Source: Phycisphaeraceae bacterium (lineage in GTDB: Bacteria; Planctomycetota; Phycisphaerae; Phycisphaerales; UBA1924). Taken from it: a stretch of DNA of 64,000 nt. The stretch is taken from assembly GCA_019636845.1 (NCBI GenBank), contig JAHBWV010000001.1, positions 2,356,001-2,420,000 of the forward strand, read 5' to 3'. Made by a program: the position numbers and the translations under genes. The notes below the pieces were generated by a model. The model searched no databases. It was given only the letters and a program-made list of their open reading frames with translations, and had not been told where the DNA came from. Every line of letters starts with the position of its first letter. Position 1 is the first letter of the stretch. This document shows, one piece after another, positions 1-9,389 of the stretch.

Positions 1-2710
1 CGCCAGCCTTGGCGAGCCACTCCCTCGCCTCGTCTCGCTGGCCGAGGTCGAGGTGCGCACGCGCCAGCCATACCCAGTTGATGACCGCTCTCACGGGGTC
101 CGAGTCAGCCTCGATGCTCTCCAAAAGCACCGGCATCGCCTCACTCGGACGGCCCTCCCGGCAAAGCAACGCCCCCCGCAGCGTCAAGCTCCAGTGTGTC
201 GCCGGGAATCGATCAATCTCATCACGCCCGATTCCCGAGGCTAGCGCAAGTTCATCCACACCAATCGGTGCCAGGGTGCACGCCCTTGCGACGAGGAACT
301 TCCGAAGCTTCATGGGCTCGCACTGCTCCAACATCGAGCGGCACACATCGCGATATGCAGCAACATCACCCGCAAGGAGCTGCACCGCAGCAAGCTCGAA
401 CCACGCCTCGCCAACGCTCGCATAACGACCGGCCACAGCTTGAGCGTAGTGCTCCGCGGCGTTGAGCCAGTCGCGCCGCGCTGCCGCGGGACGGGCCTGC
501 CCGAAGTGCAGCCAGTCTGAATATTCTGCAAGTGCCTGATCGTCTGGATTCGCCGCGAGTGCCTCACGGCTCACTTGCTCAGCTTCGTCCCACCGCGAGC
601 AGTTGGCCAACGCGACCACCAGACTCTGCCAGCTCCTCGTATACTGAGGTTGAATCGCAACAGCTTTGCGGAGTGGTCCGACGGCGGCGTCCGGTTTCCC
701 GTCGTGGATGAGAGTCCACCCCAATGTCGTCCAAGCGGCGTAGTGCATTGGCCGGAGCGCGACGGCTGCACGGTAGAACTGGATCGCCTCTTCGTATTGT
801 TCATCCCGCCTGAGCGCGTTGCCCAGTTCGAGGTTCACCCAGAAGTCTGCCGGATCGCGCAACTGAGCGTCGCGCAGGATCTCAATGGTCGCGTCATTGG
901 AACCGAGATCGCTGAGCAGTAGACCAACGATGACGAGTTGATGCACCGGCGGCGCAGGGTCCGCAGTTGCAGCGTCCCGTCTGAGCTTCTCGAGAATTGT
1001 CAGGTCGTGCCACGTCGCAAAGTCACGAAAGCGGTCCTGCCAAGGGTCTGGTGCGGCCGCTCGCGCGACCGCGAGCAATCGCCGTAACTCATCGTTGGAG
1101 CTGCTGAAAAGCTCGATGAACGCCGCGTGGTCCAGTGCCGGCAGGAGCACATCGCGAAGTGGCGATGCACGGACCCGGGCCGCTGCCGTCGTCGGGTCGA
1201 CGTCACGCCCGACCCCGATCCGTGTGAAAGCACTCGTATACGCGTCGCGTGCAGGGAAAAAAGTGTAGCCCACGGTTGCCGGCTCGGGGAAGTTCTGCCG
1301 GATTCGGTCAAGTTCGCGAGCAACCTCAAACTCTTCCGCAGCCAGGGCGAGACGCGACTCGAGCTCCGGCGACTCGGCATCCTTGATTCGAGCGTGTGCG
1401 GTGCTCAGCATGCCCGCGGCTTCCGCCCATTGTCGGCTCCGCACGAGCCGTTCAAGAAGGGGCAACTCCGATTCAATGGCATAGTGCGCACTCTGCTGGC
1501 GGATCACACGAGCCGTGTGACGAGCATTCTCCACGCGTTGGAACCAGACGCCTCCGGCGATCAAGGCCGCGAGCGTGACAACCGAGAACGTGATTGCCGC
1601 AGCCGCCGTGGGCCGCTGCCGACACCATTTCATGGCACGCTCGGCAATGCCAACGGGCCGGGCGAAGATGGGGTCCCCGCGCTGGAACCTCTCAATATCC
1701 TCCGCCAGATCTGCTGCGCTGCCGTAGCGCCGAGCGGGGTCCTTCTGAAGGCACTTGAGGCAGATGGTCTGCAAGTCGCGCGGCACTGAGGGGTTGAGGC
1801 GGGTCGGGGGAACAGGCTCGTCGGATACAACCTGACGCTCTGTTTCGGCGGGGGTCTCGCCGCGGAATGGCGGACGCCCTGTAAGCAGTTCGTAGAGGAT
1901 CGCTCCAAGAGCGTAGATATCCACCAATGGACAGAACTCGGTGGCAGCTCCAACGGCCTGCTCGGGAGCCATGTAGCTCGGTGTGCCCAGATGCGTGCCT
2001 GTGATGGTGATGGCTGAGCTCTGGTCCTGCTGATCCGAGCGCCGCGCCAGACCAAAGTCAGCGATCTTCAACGTGCCGTCAAACGCCACCAATATGTTCC
2101 CCGGCTTAAGGTCGCGGTGCATGATGCCGCCGGCGTGCGCAGCGTGAACAGCTCTCGCGAGGATGGAGACAGAGGCTGCGGCTTCTCGGGATGAGCGAGG
2201 GCGTCCGTCGAGTTGCTCTGCGAGACTTCCACCTTCGACAAGCTCCATGGCAAAGTACGGATGACCGTCGCACTCGCCCGCATCGAACACCTGCACAATG
2301 TTCGGGTGGCAGATGGCCGCAAGTGACTCCGCTTCACGCTTGAATCGTTCGAGTTCGAGAGGGCCGGCGTATCCCCTGGCGAGCAGCATCTTGATCGCGA
2401 CGTGGCGCTTGAGCTTCAGGTGGCGTGCCCTGTAGACAATCCCCATCCCGCCGCTGCCTACCACGCCCTCGATGTGATATCCCGGCAATTGCGGGAGTGT
2501 ACCGGGTAGCCGCGACCCTGCTTGTCGAACACTGTTTGCGTTCGACGGCAAGACGGTCTCCAGATGGCGTTCCATCACCCGCGCCCGCGCGAGCCGCTCA
2601 TTGACTTCGGGTAGTAGCTCGGGGTACTCCCGGCAGGCTTCCTCGGCCGTCAGGTCGGAGCCGAGAATCTCCTCAAGGAGAGACTGGATGCGTGATTCGT
2701 GCACCGACAT
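1..2710 (-). CDS. Ser/Thr protein kinase with TPR repeats, 3' end outside the window
   Basis: A frame stays open from an ATG at 2710 to the left edge, giving about 903 residues without a stop. The N-terminal half is a Hanks-type kinase: glycine loop GSGGMG (residues 85-90), Lys107 in VAIK, HRDLKPGN with catalytic Asp200, DFG at 218-220, and MAPE near 247-250. A hydrophobic segment at about 368-390 should anchor the kinase in the membrane with a periplasmic C-terminal half. That half holds tetratricopeptide-like helical pairs, e.g. around LGNALRRDEQYEEAI, suggesting protein-protein contacts. It begins 28 bp after the stop of an ECF sigma factor, so the two are probably co-transcribed. ECF/kinase pairing is well known in planctomycetes. 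The substrate is unknown. Confidence 0.93.
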   Translation of the reverse strand, partial: MSVHESRIQSLLEEILGSDLTAEEACREYPELLPEVNERLARARVMERHLETVLPSNANSVRQAGSRLPGTLPQLPGYHIEGVVGSGGMGIVYRARHLKLKRHVAIKMLLARGYAGPLELERFKREAESLAAICHPNIVQVFDAGECDGHPYFAMELVEGGSLAEQLDGRPRSSREAAASVSILARAVHAAHAGGIMHRDLKPGNILVAFDGTLKIADFGLARRSDQQDQSSAITITGTHLGTPSYMAPEQAVGAATEFCPLVDIYALGAILYELLTGRPPFRGETPAETERQVVSDEPVPPTRLNPSVPRDLQTICLKCLQKDPARRYGSAADLAEDIERFQRGDPIFARPVGIAERAMKWCRQRPTAAAAITFSVVTLAALIAGGVWFQRVENARHTARVIRQQSAHYAIESELPLLERLVRSRQWAEAAGMLSTAHARIKDAESPELESRLALAAEEFEVARELDRIRQNFPEPATVGYTFFPARDAYTSAFTRIGVGRDVDPTTAAARVRASPLRDVLLPALDHAAFIELFSSSNDELRRLLAVARAAAPDPWQDRFRDFATWHDLTILEKLRRDAATADPAPPVHQLVIVGLLLSDLGSNDATIEILRDAQLRDPADFWVNLELGNALRRDEQYEEAIQFYRAAVALRPMHYAAWTTLGWTLIHDGKPDAAVGPLRKAVAIQPQYTRSWQSLVVALANCSRWDEAEQVSREALAANPDDQALAEYSDWLHFGQARPAAARRDWLNAAEHYAQAVAGRYASVGEAWFELAAVQLLAGDVAAYRDVCRSMLEQCEPMKLRKFLVARACTLAPIGVDELALASGIGRDEIDRFPATHWSLTLRGALLCREGRPSEAMPVLLESIEADSDPVRAVINWVWLARAHLDLGQRDEAREWLAKAG

Positions 2711-2738
2711 AGAAGCTCCTGTGGCTCCGGTTCACGGT

Positions 2739-3359
2739 TCACTCGACAGCGAGTCGACGGGGAGAGAGATCGCCGACAGATTGACTGAGCAGAAGCACTG
2801 CGCGGTTCACTCGCCGCTGAACGGTCTTCACCGAAACTTCAAGGATCTCAGCGGCCTCGACGCGTGTGAGCCCCTGAATTCGTATGAGACTGAATGCCTC
2901 GCGTTCCTCCTCAGGAAGATCGTCGATGGCCTGAAAGATCCGCCGAGCGACGGGGCTGACCTGCGACCCGGTGGACTCCGCAGCGGCCGCGTGTCCGTCG
3001 GGAATCGGTGCTGCAGGCGGTTGTTCATCTAAGCGCCTGGCCAGGTCGTTGAGTTCCCACCGCATGTGCTGGTTGGCGATGGCGAAGAACTGACGGACGT
3101 TCCCGGGCCTTGCCTCCCGCATGGCCTTCAGCAAGCGCTCAACCACGGCTCCGAGCATCTCCTCGGTTTGGAGACTCAAGGGCGGCCGCGTGAGCCGGGG
3201 ATAACTCCGAAATAAAAGAGCCCCACAGAGCAACTCCAGGCGTCCGACCGATCGGGCAAGCAGATCTCGCACAACCGGCTCGGCCGGCGCATCGCCTCGG
3301 AGACCGGCGAGTTCATCCAAATACCCTTGAACAGCAATGGTGGTGTTCTGCTGGTCCAC
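2739..3359 (-). CDS. ECF-type RNA polymerase sigma factor, planctomycete kinase-linked type
   Basis: About 206 residues from a GTG at 3359. The C-terminus has a clear region-4 helix-turn-helix (SLIRIQGLTRVEAAEILEVS, then KTVQRRVNRAV), preceded by the region-4 lead-in DLPEEEREAF. The N-terminal part matches a divergent region 2 (LTRPPLSLQTEEMLGAVVERL). No anti-sigma gene is adjacent; instead a kinase follows, so control by phosphorylation or protein contact is the likely arrangement. The same frame stays open far upstream to 5093, but that part lies antisense to two convincing plus-strand genes, so I placed the start at the last GTG before sigma homology. The shine-dalgarno for this GTG is weak (GGAAG), so the exact start is uncertain. 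Confidence 0.85.
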   Translation of the reverse strand: MDQQNTTIAVQGYLDELAGLRGDAPAEPVVRDLLARSVGRLELLCGALLFRSYPRLTRPPLSLQTEEMLGAVVERLLKAMREARPGNVRQFFAIANQHMRWELNDLARRLDEQPPAAPIPDGHAAAAESTGSQVSPVARRIFQAIDDLPEEEREAFSLIRIQGLTRVEAAEILEVSVKTVQRRVNRAVLLLSQSVGDLSPRRLAVE

Positions 3360-3497
3360 GCTTCCAGATTGTATCGCGCGCCGTCGGATTCCAGGCACGC
3401 CGGCCCACTGCAACCGCGATGACCCATCCCCACGCTCAGTACAGGTAAGCGGGGTCATCCGACCACGCGAACCACCCAGCTCGAAGGAGTCGATACC

Positions 3498-4136
3498 ATG
3501 AACCGAACCGGACTTGAAGCGCTTCTCACGCCGGAAGAGAGCGTTCTGCTGCTGATCGACCACCAACCCTTCCAGTTCGCAAACCTGCACAGCCACGAGC
3601 CCACGATGATCGTGAACAACGTCATCGGCTTGGCCAAAGGCGCCAGAGCGTTCGGCGTACCAACCATCCTCACAACCGTGCTGGAAGAGCGCGGAGGCCT
3701 GCTTATCAAGGGGCTGCAGGATGTCTTCCCTGAACAGAAGCCCATCAATCGAACGCTCATCAATACCTGGGAAGACAAGTCGGTCGTGGATGTCGTTCAG
3801 AAGACCGGGCGGAAGAAGTTGATCGTGGCAGCCCTGTGGACGGAGATCTGCCTTGCGATGCCGGTCATCCAAGCACTGGGGGAAGGCTACGAGGTCTATA
3901 TCGTCACGGATGCCTCTGGTGGTGTCACACCGGAATCCCACGACATGGCTGTTCGCCGCATGGTCCAGGCCGGCGCGGTGCCAATGACCTGGATGGCTGT
4001 ACTCTCCGAGTGGCAAAGGGACTGGGCGCGTGATGCGACACTCCCGGGCATGGTCGACGTCCTGCTGAAACACGGCGGCGGCAGCGGGGTTGCTTTCGCT
4101 TGGGAAATGCAGCTGCTTGGATCTACCGCCAGGTAG
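3498..4136 (+). CDS. Isochorismatase-family hydrolase (YcaC-like), copy 1
   Basis: 212 residues with the cysteine-hydrolase fold: Asp21 in LLIDHQP and nucleophile Cys118 in ALWTEICLA, the usual spacing of YcaC-type hydrolases. A good ribosome-binding site AAGGAG lies eight bases before the ATG. YcaC-like enzymes act on unidentified amide or ester substrates in the cytoplasm, so the natural substrate cannot be named. It is the first gene of a same-strand cluster with an MDR oxidoreductase, a second isochorismatase-fold hydrolase, an ABM-domain membrane protein and an exported amidohydrolase. The gene is divergent from the sigma-factor gene, sharing a 138-bp intergenic region. Confidence 0.88.
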   Translation: MNRTGLEALLTPEESVLLLIDHQPFQFANLHSHEPTMIVNNVIGLAKGARAFGVPTILTTVLEERGGLLIKGLQDVFPEQKPINRTLINTWEDKSVVDVVQKTGRKKLIVAALWTEICLAMPVIQALGEGYEVYIVTDASGGVTPESHDMAVRRMVQAGAVPMTWMAVLSEWQRDWARDATLPGMVDVLLKHGGGSGVAFAWEMQLLGSTAR

Positions 4137-4181
4137 GCCGACTGCGACCGGCCTCCCAGAACCACGATCAGGAACTTCTTT

Positions 4182-5189
4182 ATGACCGCTCGGATGAAGG
4201 CCGTTGTCCTCGCCCGCTTCGGAGGGACCGACGCTTTCGAACTGCGCAATGTCCCCGTTCCGCACGTCGGGCCCCGCCAGGTACGAGTGCGCGTCCACGC
4301 GACCGCCGTCAACCCGCTCGACGCTCAGATCCGCCGCGGCGACTACGCGGATCATGTGCCGCTTCCGGCGATCATCGGGCACGACATCTCTGGTGTGATC
4401 GAAGAAGTCGGAACTCACGTGACGGAGTTCCTTGTGGGGGATGAGGTGTATTACACGCCCCGGATCTTCGGCGGGCCGGGCTCCTACGCCGAGCAGCACG
4501 TCGCCGACGTCGATCTGCTCGGCCGAAGGCCGGAGAATCTCAATCACCTGGAGGCAGCCAGCCTGACGCTTGTCGGCGGAACGGTCTTGGAAGCTCTGGT
4601 GACGCGGGCTCGACTCACCGTGGGGGAGACGATCCTCATCCATGGAGGCGCGGGCGGTGTCGGCACGATTGCCATCCAGGTCGCGAAGGCGATCGGCGCA
4701 CGAGTGATCACCACCACGAAGGCCGGCGACCATGGGTTCGTGCGCTCTCTCGGAGCGGATGCGACGATCGACTTCACTTCGACAGATTATGTCGAGGCCG
4801 TTGCCGAGCTGACTCGGGGCAAGGGGGTCGATGTCGTCCTCGACACGATCGGTGGGGACACGCTCACACGAAGCCCGCTTACGCTCGCCGATTTCGGACG
4901 CGTCGTCACCATCGTCGATATCGCTCAGCCGCAGAACCTCTTCGAGGCGTGGGGCAGGAACGCCGCCTATCACTTTGTTTTCACACGCCAGAACCGCGGA
5001 AAGCTGGACGCGCTCACCACGCTGGTCGAGCGCGGTCTCGTAAAGCCGGTCATCGGCGCGGTTCTTCCACTCGCGCGATTGAGCGAGGCCCATGAACTCC
5101 TGGAGAACAGGCGGTCGTATGCACTCCGCGGCAAGATCGCGATTGATGTGGCAGGCCTAACCGTTGCGCTTCCCCCTCGCCTCTCGTAG
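4182..5189 (+). CDS. MDR-superfamily NAD(P)H oxidoreductase (quinone reductase / zinc-type alcohol dehydrogenase)
   Basis: 335 residues. The N-terminal GroES-like domain contains the phrases [16 protein letters not shown] and [12 protein letters not shown]; the Rossmann domain has the dinucleotide loop [19 protein letters not shown] and a conserved [11 protein letters not shown]. Cys ligands of the structural zinc site are absent, so it is better placed with quinone-oxidoreductase-like members than with true zinc alcohol dehydrogenases. The chosen ATG follows AGGAA; a second in-frame ATG four codons later is equally possible. It sits 45 bp behind the first hydrolase and 109 bp ahead of the second, so one transcript is likely. 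Confidence 0.9.
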   Translation: MTARMKAVVLARFGGTDAFELRNVPVPHVGPRQVRVRVHATAVNPLDAQIRRGDYADHVPLPAIIGHDISGVIEEVGTHVTEFLVGDEVYYTPRIFGGPGSYAEQHVADVDLLGRRPENLNHLEAASLTLVGGTVLEALVTRARLTVGETILIHGGAGGVGTIAIQVAKAIGARVITTTKAGDHGFVRSLGADATIDFTSTDYVEAVAELTRGKGVDVVLDTIGGDTLTRSPLTLADFGRVVTIVDIAQPQNLFEAWGRNAAYHFVFTRQNRGKLDALTTLVERGLVKPVIGAVLPLARLSEAHELLENRRSYALRGKIAIDVAGLTVALPPRLS

Positions 5190-5298
5190 CGGGGCGTTCC
5201 AGGCATGTCCCGCCACCACGCTCAGTAAGAGTGGGAGCCGTTCGGACGCATCCGAGGGCTCGACCTTGACCCTCGCATTCATTCAGGAGCACACCGCC

Positions 5299-6018
5299 AT
5301 GCCATCCGCCTCTCATCGTCCCAAGCTCACCGAGAAGGGTCTGCTTACCCCCGACAACTGCGTCGTGGCCATGATCGATCTGCAGCCGCAGATGCTCTTC
5401 GGCGTCGGCATGAGCGGCGAGTTCGACCGCCAGAGCATCATCAACCGGAATGTCGCACTCTGCAAAGCCGCCCGGGTCTTTGGCGTGCCGACGGTCCTCT
5501 CCACCGTGGAGACCAAGGCGTTCAGCGGCAACACCTGGCCCCAAGTGATCGCCGCCCTGGGTGGTCAGGATCCTATTGAACGCACCTCAATGAACTCCTG
5601 GGACGATGCCAACTTCGTCAAGGCAGTTCAAACCGCAGGTGGAGGTGGCCGCAAGAAGATCGTTCTCACTGGTCTCTGGACCGAGACCTGCGTTGCCCTC
5701 CCCACGATTCAGGCCATCCACGACGGGTACGAGGTCTTCATCGTCGAGGACTGCTGCGGCGATATCAGCCAGCTCGCCCACGACAATGCGATGAAGCGGT
5801 GCATCCAGGCGGGCGCACGGCCCGTTACCGCGCTCTCGGTCATGCTCGAGTGGCAGCGCGACTGGGCGCACCGCGGCACCTACGACGCAGTCATGGATAT
5901 CGCCAAGTCACACTTTGGCGCCTACGGCATCGGCGTGGAGTATGCCTACACGATGGTCCATAAGGCGCCACCCTCGGCGTATCCCGAGTACAAGGTGCCG
6001 GCGGCCGGCGGGCACTAG
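5299..6018 (+). CDS. Isochorismatase-family hydrolase, copy 2
   Basis: 239 residues, homologous to the hydrolase at 3498 but not a recent duplicate. Asp27 in AMIDLQPQ and nucleophile Cys131 in GLWTETCVALP mark the active site; the helix NSWDDANFVKAVQ aligns with NTWEDKSVVDVVQ of copy 1. The frame is open 135 bp further upstream, but the ATG at 5299 has AGGAG eight bases before it and begins the conserved region, so it is preferred. Two hydrolases of one fold flanking a dehydrogenase suggest consecutive steps, or two related substrates, in one catabolic route. No substrate can be deduced. Confidence 0.9.
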   Translation: MPSASHRPKLTEKGLLTPDNCVVAMIDLQPQMLFGVGMSGEFDRQSIINRNVALCKAARVFGVPTVLSTVETKAFSGNTWPQVIAALGGQDPIERTSMNSWDDANFVKAVQTAGGGGRKKIVLTGLWTETCVALPTIQAIHDGYEVFIVEDCCGDISQLAHDNAMKRCIQAGARPVTALSVMLEWQRDWAHRGTYDAVMDIAKSHFGAYGIGVEYAYTMVHKAPPSAYPEYKVPAAGGH

Positions 6019-6152
6019 GCGCGCGAGGGTCCTTGCGGTCTTCCTGATCAGCGTGACCCATCTGGCCCACGAGATCTGGATCGCTGCGCCCGTTCTCAAA
6101 AGTGTGTTGATCGTTGGCGGCATTCGGCTCACATCCGGATGGAGTACTTGAA

Positions 6153-6761
6153 GTGTCGAACGTTTCGGAGATCCCAGCCTCACCCGAGTCGCCGGCGCTC
6201 CGCTTCCTCCGCAGTGATGCGACCGATCCTCCGGTGACAGTCATACGGGACATACGCGTGCGCCAGGGTGCGGAGGGCCGATTCGAGCTGCTGATGGGCG
6301 TGCTCATCGCCGAGGCGACCAATCAGCCCGGCCATCTGGGTGCGACCGTCCTGCGGCCCTTTCGTGGTGAAGACGGCGTTGACCGCGGCGCGTATCGCTT
6401 CGTCTACAAGTTCGACAAGCGATCGAACCTTCTCGCGTGGCACTCATCAAAGACGCGGGCCGAGCTGTTCGCACCCATCGCCGAGCTGGTCAGCAGCGAT
6501 CGATTCGAGGAGTATCCGGGGCTGGAGACGTGGTTCGACCTGCCTCCACACGTCGCACCGCCGAAGTGGAAGACCACGCTGATGTCGTGGGCGGCGATCT
6601 ATGTGCTCGTCGTCGCGCTCTCATACATCATGAAAGTGCTTGGCGTGAAGCTCCCGATCCCCTTGGCGGCCCTTGTCCTGACGGGGCTCATCGTCCCGCT
6701 CGTCGCGTATGTCGTCGGCCCGGTGCTCGGCAGAGCGCTGCGGGGTTGGCTTCACGCGTGA
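6153..6761 (+). CDS. ABM-domain (antibiotic biosynthesis monooxygenase-like) protein with C-terminal membrane anchor
   Basis: About 202 residues from a GTG preceded by GGATGGAG. Residues about 25-115 form a dimeric alpha/beta-barrel ABM-like domain (VTVIRDIRVRQGAEGRFE at its start, GAYRFVYKFDK in the middle). Two hydrophobic segments follow (LMSWAAIYVLVVALSYI and ALVLTGLIVPLVAYVV), so the domain should face the cytoplasm at the inner membrane. The same layout is common in uncharacterised ABM proteins. It lies between the second hydrolase and the exported amidohydrolase. An ATG at 6114 is an alternative start without a clear ribosome-binding site. Enzymatic activity is not established for this subgroup. 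Confidence 0.8.
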   Translation: MSNVSEIPASPESPALRFLRSDATDPPVTVIRDIRVRQGAEGRFELLMGVLIAEATNQPGHLGATVLRPFRGEDGVDRGAYRFVYKFDKRSNLLAWHSSKTRAELFAPIAELVSSDRFEEYPGLETWFDLPPHVAPPKWKTTLMSWAAIYVLVVALSYIMKVLGVKLPIPLAALVLTGLIVPLVAYVVGPVLGRALRGWLHA

Positions 6762-6792
6762 TCGACGAACGAAAGCAGCAAACGGACACGCC

Positions 6793-8736
6793 ATGACACG
6801 CTCACATGACGACATCACCAGACGCGAAGCAATCAGCGTGGCCGCCGTCGCCGCCACGGGATTGCTTATCGGAGGATGTACCGTGACACGCTCCACACTG
6901 TCCACAGCAAGCGGCCTCGAGTCCTCCGTCCCTGATCTCATCGTCCACAACGCACGCATCACGACGATGCAGCGGCCCGGGCACGAGGTGGGGGCGCTGG
7001 CCGTCGCAGCCGGACAGATCGTCGCCGCGGGTGATGACAAGGACGTTCTCTCCTTGAAGGGGCCGCAGACCCGCATTATCGACGCCGGTGGACGGCGTGT
7101 GGTCCCCGGCCTCAACGACTCTCACATCCACATCATCCGCGGCGGGCTCAACTACAACCTCGAACTCCGCTGGGACGGTGTCCCTTCTCTCGCCGACGCC
7201 ATGCGAATGCTGCGCGAGCAGGTCGCACGGACGCCGCAAGGGCAGTGGGTGCGCGTCGTCGGCGGGTTCGCGGAACTCCAGTTCGCCGAGCGCCGCCTGC
7301 CAACGCTCGATGAGCTCAACGCCGCTGCCCCCGACACACCGGTGTTCATCCTGCACCTGTATGACCGCGCGCTTCTGAATCGCGCGGCGCTGCGGGCGGT
7401 TGGCTACGGCAAAGACACTCCGAACCCCCCCGGCGGCATCATCGAGCGTGACCGCGACGGCAACCCCACGGGCTTGCTGGTAGCTGATCCGAACGCATGG
7501 ATTCTCTACAAAACGCTCTCTCTCGGGCCAAAACTCCCGCCCGAACACCAGATGAACTCCACCCGCCACTTCATGCGGGAACTCAATCGCCTCGGCGTTA
7601 CCAGTGTCTGTGACGCCGGTGGCGGTTTCCAGAACTACCCCGAAGACTATGCGATCATCAACGAGTTGCATGAACGCGGCGAGATGACTGTCCGCATCGC
7701 CTACAACCTATTCACCCAGCGTCCGCAGAAGGAGCGCGAGGACTTCGCAGCATGGGCCGGCAACAACCGGATGTACCAGGGCGACGAACTGCTCCGCCTC
7801 AACGGCGCGGGGGAGATGCTCGTCTACTCCGCGGCGGACTTTGAGGACTTCAAGGTCGCCCGTCCCGACATGCCGGGCTCGATGGAGGCAGAGCTTGAGA
7901 CCGTCGTCGGCCTGCTAGCCCGGAACAAGTGGGCCTTCCGCCTTCACGCCACCTACGACGAGACGATCACACGCGCGCTGGATGTCTTCGAGCGGGTGAA
8001 CCGCGAGGCGCCGATCTCTGATCTACGCTGGTTCTTGGACCATTGCGAGACCATCAGTGACCGCAACATCGAGCGTGTCAAAGCGCTTGGAGGCGGCATC
8101 GCCGTGCAGCATCGCATGGCATTCCAAGGGGAGTACTTCATTCAGCGCTACGGCAAGCAGGCCGCTGAGCGCACGCCGCCCGTGCGGAGGATGCTCGAGA
8201 TGGGCGTTGCCGTCGGCGCAGGCACCGACGCGACGCGCGTCGCCAGCTACAACCCATGGACCAGCCTCTCGTGGCTTGTCACAGGCCGGACCGTCGGCGG
8301 CACGGCCATGTACCCGGACTCCAATCTTCTCAGCCGCGAGGAAGCACTGCGGCTCTACACGGGCGGCAGCGCGTGGTTCAGCCGCGAGGAGACCCGGAAA
8401 GGCCGGATCGCGCCCGGCCAACTCGCCGACTTCGCCCTCTTGAGCGACGACTACTTCTCTGTGCCCGCAGATCAGATCCGTGGCATTGAGAGCTTGCTCA
8501 CGGTGACGGGCGGCCAGATCGTCCACGCCGCGCGTGCCTTTGCGCCACACGCACCGGCTCCGATACCCGTGCTGCCTGAGTGGTCGCCAGTCGGAAAGTT
8601 CGGCGGGCACTGGCGCGTCGCCGCCGGGGCGTCGCCGCCACCCTTTCCGGTGTGCTGTCCTCACGGGCTGACCAGCTCGCCCCTAGGCCGCGATGCTCTC
8701 GGCGGCGGTGCGGGCTGCTCCTGCTGGGCCTTCTAA
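6793..8736 (+). CDS. Exported amidohydrolase family 3 (YtcJ-like), Tat lipoprotein
   Basis: 647 residues. The N-terminus has a twin-arginine motif (TRREAIS, Arg10-Arg11) followed by a hydrophobic stretch and lipobox LIGGC with Cys29, so it should be exported folded and lipidated. Metal-binding HxH occurs at 111/113 (NDSHIHI), with further ligands likely in FRLHATYDE and LDHCETI and the catalytic Asp in GAGTDATR, as in YtcJ-type amidohydrolases. The extreme C-terminus ends GAGCSCWAF, a Cys-rich tail seen in this subfamily. An earlier in-frame start at 6709 would add residues before the Tat signal and is rejected. It is the last gene of the cluster; hydrolysis of an amide or ester outside the cytoplasm is likely, substrate unknown. 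Confidence 0.9.
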   Translation: MTRSHDDITRREAISVAAVAATGLLIGGCTVTRSTLSTASGLESSVPDLIVHNARITTMQRPGHEVGALAVAAGQIVAAGDDKDVLSLKGPQTRIIDAGGRRVVPGLNDSHIHIIRGGLNYNLELRWDGVPSLADAMRMLREQVARTPQGQWVRVVGGFAELQFAERRLPTLDELNAAAPDTPVFILHLYDRALLNRAALRAVGYGKDTPNPPGGIIERDRDGNPTGLLVADPNAWILYKTLSLGPKLPPEHQMNSTRHFMRELNRLGVTSVCDAGGGFQNYPEDYAIINELHERGEMTVRIAYNLFTQRPQKEREDFAAWAGNNRMYQGDELLRLNGAGEMLVYSAADFEDFKVARPDMPGSMEAELETVVGLLARNKWAFRLHATYDETITRALDVFERVNREAPISDLRWFLDHCETISDRNIERVKALGGGIAVQHRMAFQGEYFIQRYGKQAAERTPPVRRMLEMGVAVGAGTDATRVASYNPWTSLSWLVTGRTVGGTAMYPDSNLLSREEALRLYTGGSAWFSREETRKGRIAPGQLADFALLSDDYFSVPADQIRGIESLLTVTGGQIVHAARAFAPHAPAPIPVLPEWSPVGKFGGHWRVAAGASPPPFPVCCPHGLTSSPLGRDALGGGAGCSCWAF

Positions 8737-8751
8737 GCCGCTTGAGAAGGC

Positions 8752-8853
8752 ATGCACGAGCGATCCCTGTTCATCGGCGTCTCGCTGCTGTTCATGCTTT
8801 GCAGGTGCTACCTCGCAGGCCCGGCCGCCCTAAGTGATGGGGGATCCGCGTAA
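8752..8853 (+). other. Possible truncated small membrane protein before the IS remnant
   Basis: A 33-codon frame starts 16 bp after the amidohydrolase, with AGAAGG just upstream of its ATG. It encodes a short hydrophobic peptide (SLFIGVSLLFMLC in the middle) and stops at 8853. It may be the 5' stump of a sixth cluster gene cut by the mobile-element event, or chance coding. From 8854 to 9045 I see no convincing gene on either strand. Confidence 0.25.
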
Positions 8854-9045
8854 ACGCGATCATCAACCGGACCGAGGATGAGCAGTTCTTGGTCGCGATC
8901 CGCTCGATCGATGCCCCCGTCTTCATCGCCTCCTCGTGCAGCACAAAGGCCTGCCCGATCGCTCGGACCAGGTGCGGCGCGGGCTCGGGTCGAAGGTGCG
9001 CACCCAGCCGCGGCGTCAGGTCGCGGCCGTCGGGGGCGACGATCA

Positions 9046-9389
9046 GACAACGGCTCGGAGTTCATCTGTAAGGTGCTGGATCACTGGGGATACCTGAACA
9101 ATGTTCGGCTGGATTTCAGCCATCGCGGAATGCCCACGGATAACGGGCTGATCGAAGCATTCAACGGAAGACCACGCGCGGAGTGCCTGAACGAGAACCG
9201 GTTCATGTCGATCGACAACGCGCGGCAGAAGGTCGAGTCAGGGCGTCGTCACAACAATGATGTACGAGCGTACAGCGCGATAGGCAACCTGAGCCCCAGG
9301 GAGTTCGCTGCGTCAACCGGCCAGACGTGCCCGGCCGGATGATGCGAAAAGCTCACTCTGCACTTGGTACAGGATCGGGTACAAGCGCA
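9046..9389 (+). pseudogene. Decayed 3' fragment of an IS3-family transposase and its right end
   Basis: From GACAACGGCTCGGAG (DNGSEF) onward the translation parallels the last third of the intact integrase at 28307-29122: NGLIEAFNGR, RAECLNEN, GNLSPREFAAS and the same final STGQTCPAG. Substitutions such as GRRHNNDVRAYSAIGN for the intact WRRHYNEERPHSALGN show it has drifted. Nothing of the first Asp, the N-terminal part or OrfA is present upstream. Past the stop at 9342 the DNA still follows the element's right end, finishing in GTACAAGCGCA at 9389, the same terminal inverted repeat as the intact copy. It is therefore an old 5'-truncated insertion in plus orientation. Confidence 0.85.

Noticed and set aside
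3360-5093. Long minus-strand open frame continuous with the sigma factor gene
   Set aside because: It is antisense to a hydrolase and an oxidoreductase gene with complete active-site motifs; the translated extension has no protein family character.
4182-5189. True zinc alcohol dehydrogenase
   Set aside because: The structural-zinc cysteines are missing; quinone-reductase-like MDR is a better description.
8808-9065. Minus-strand frame beside the IS remnant
   Set aside because: Arg/Asp-rich translation, no ribosome-binding site and no family similarity; probably antisense noise.
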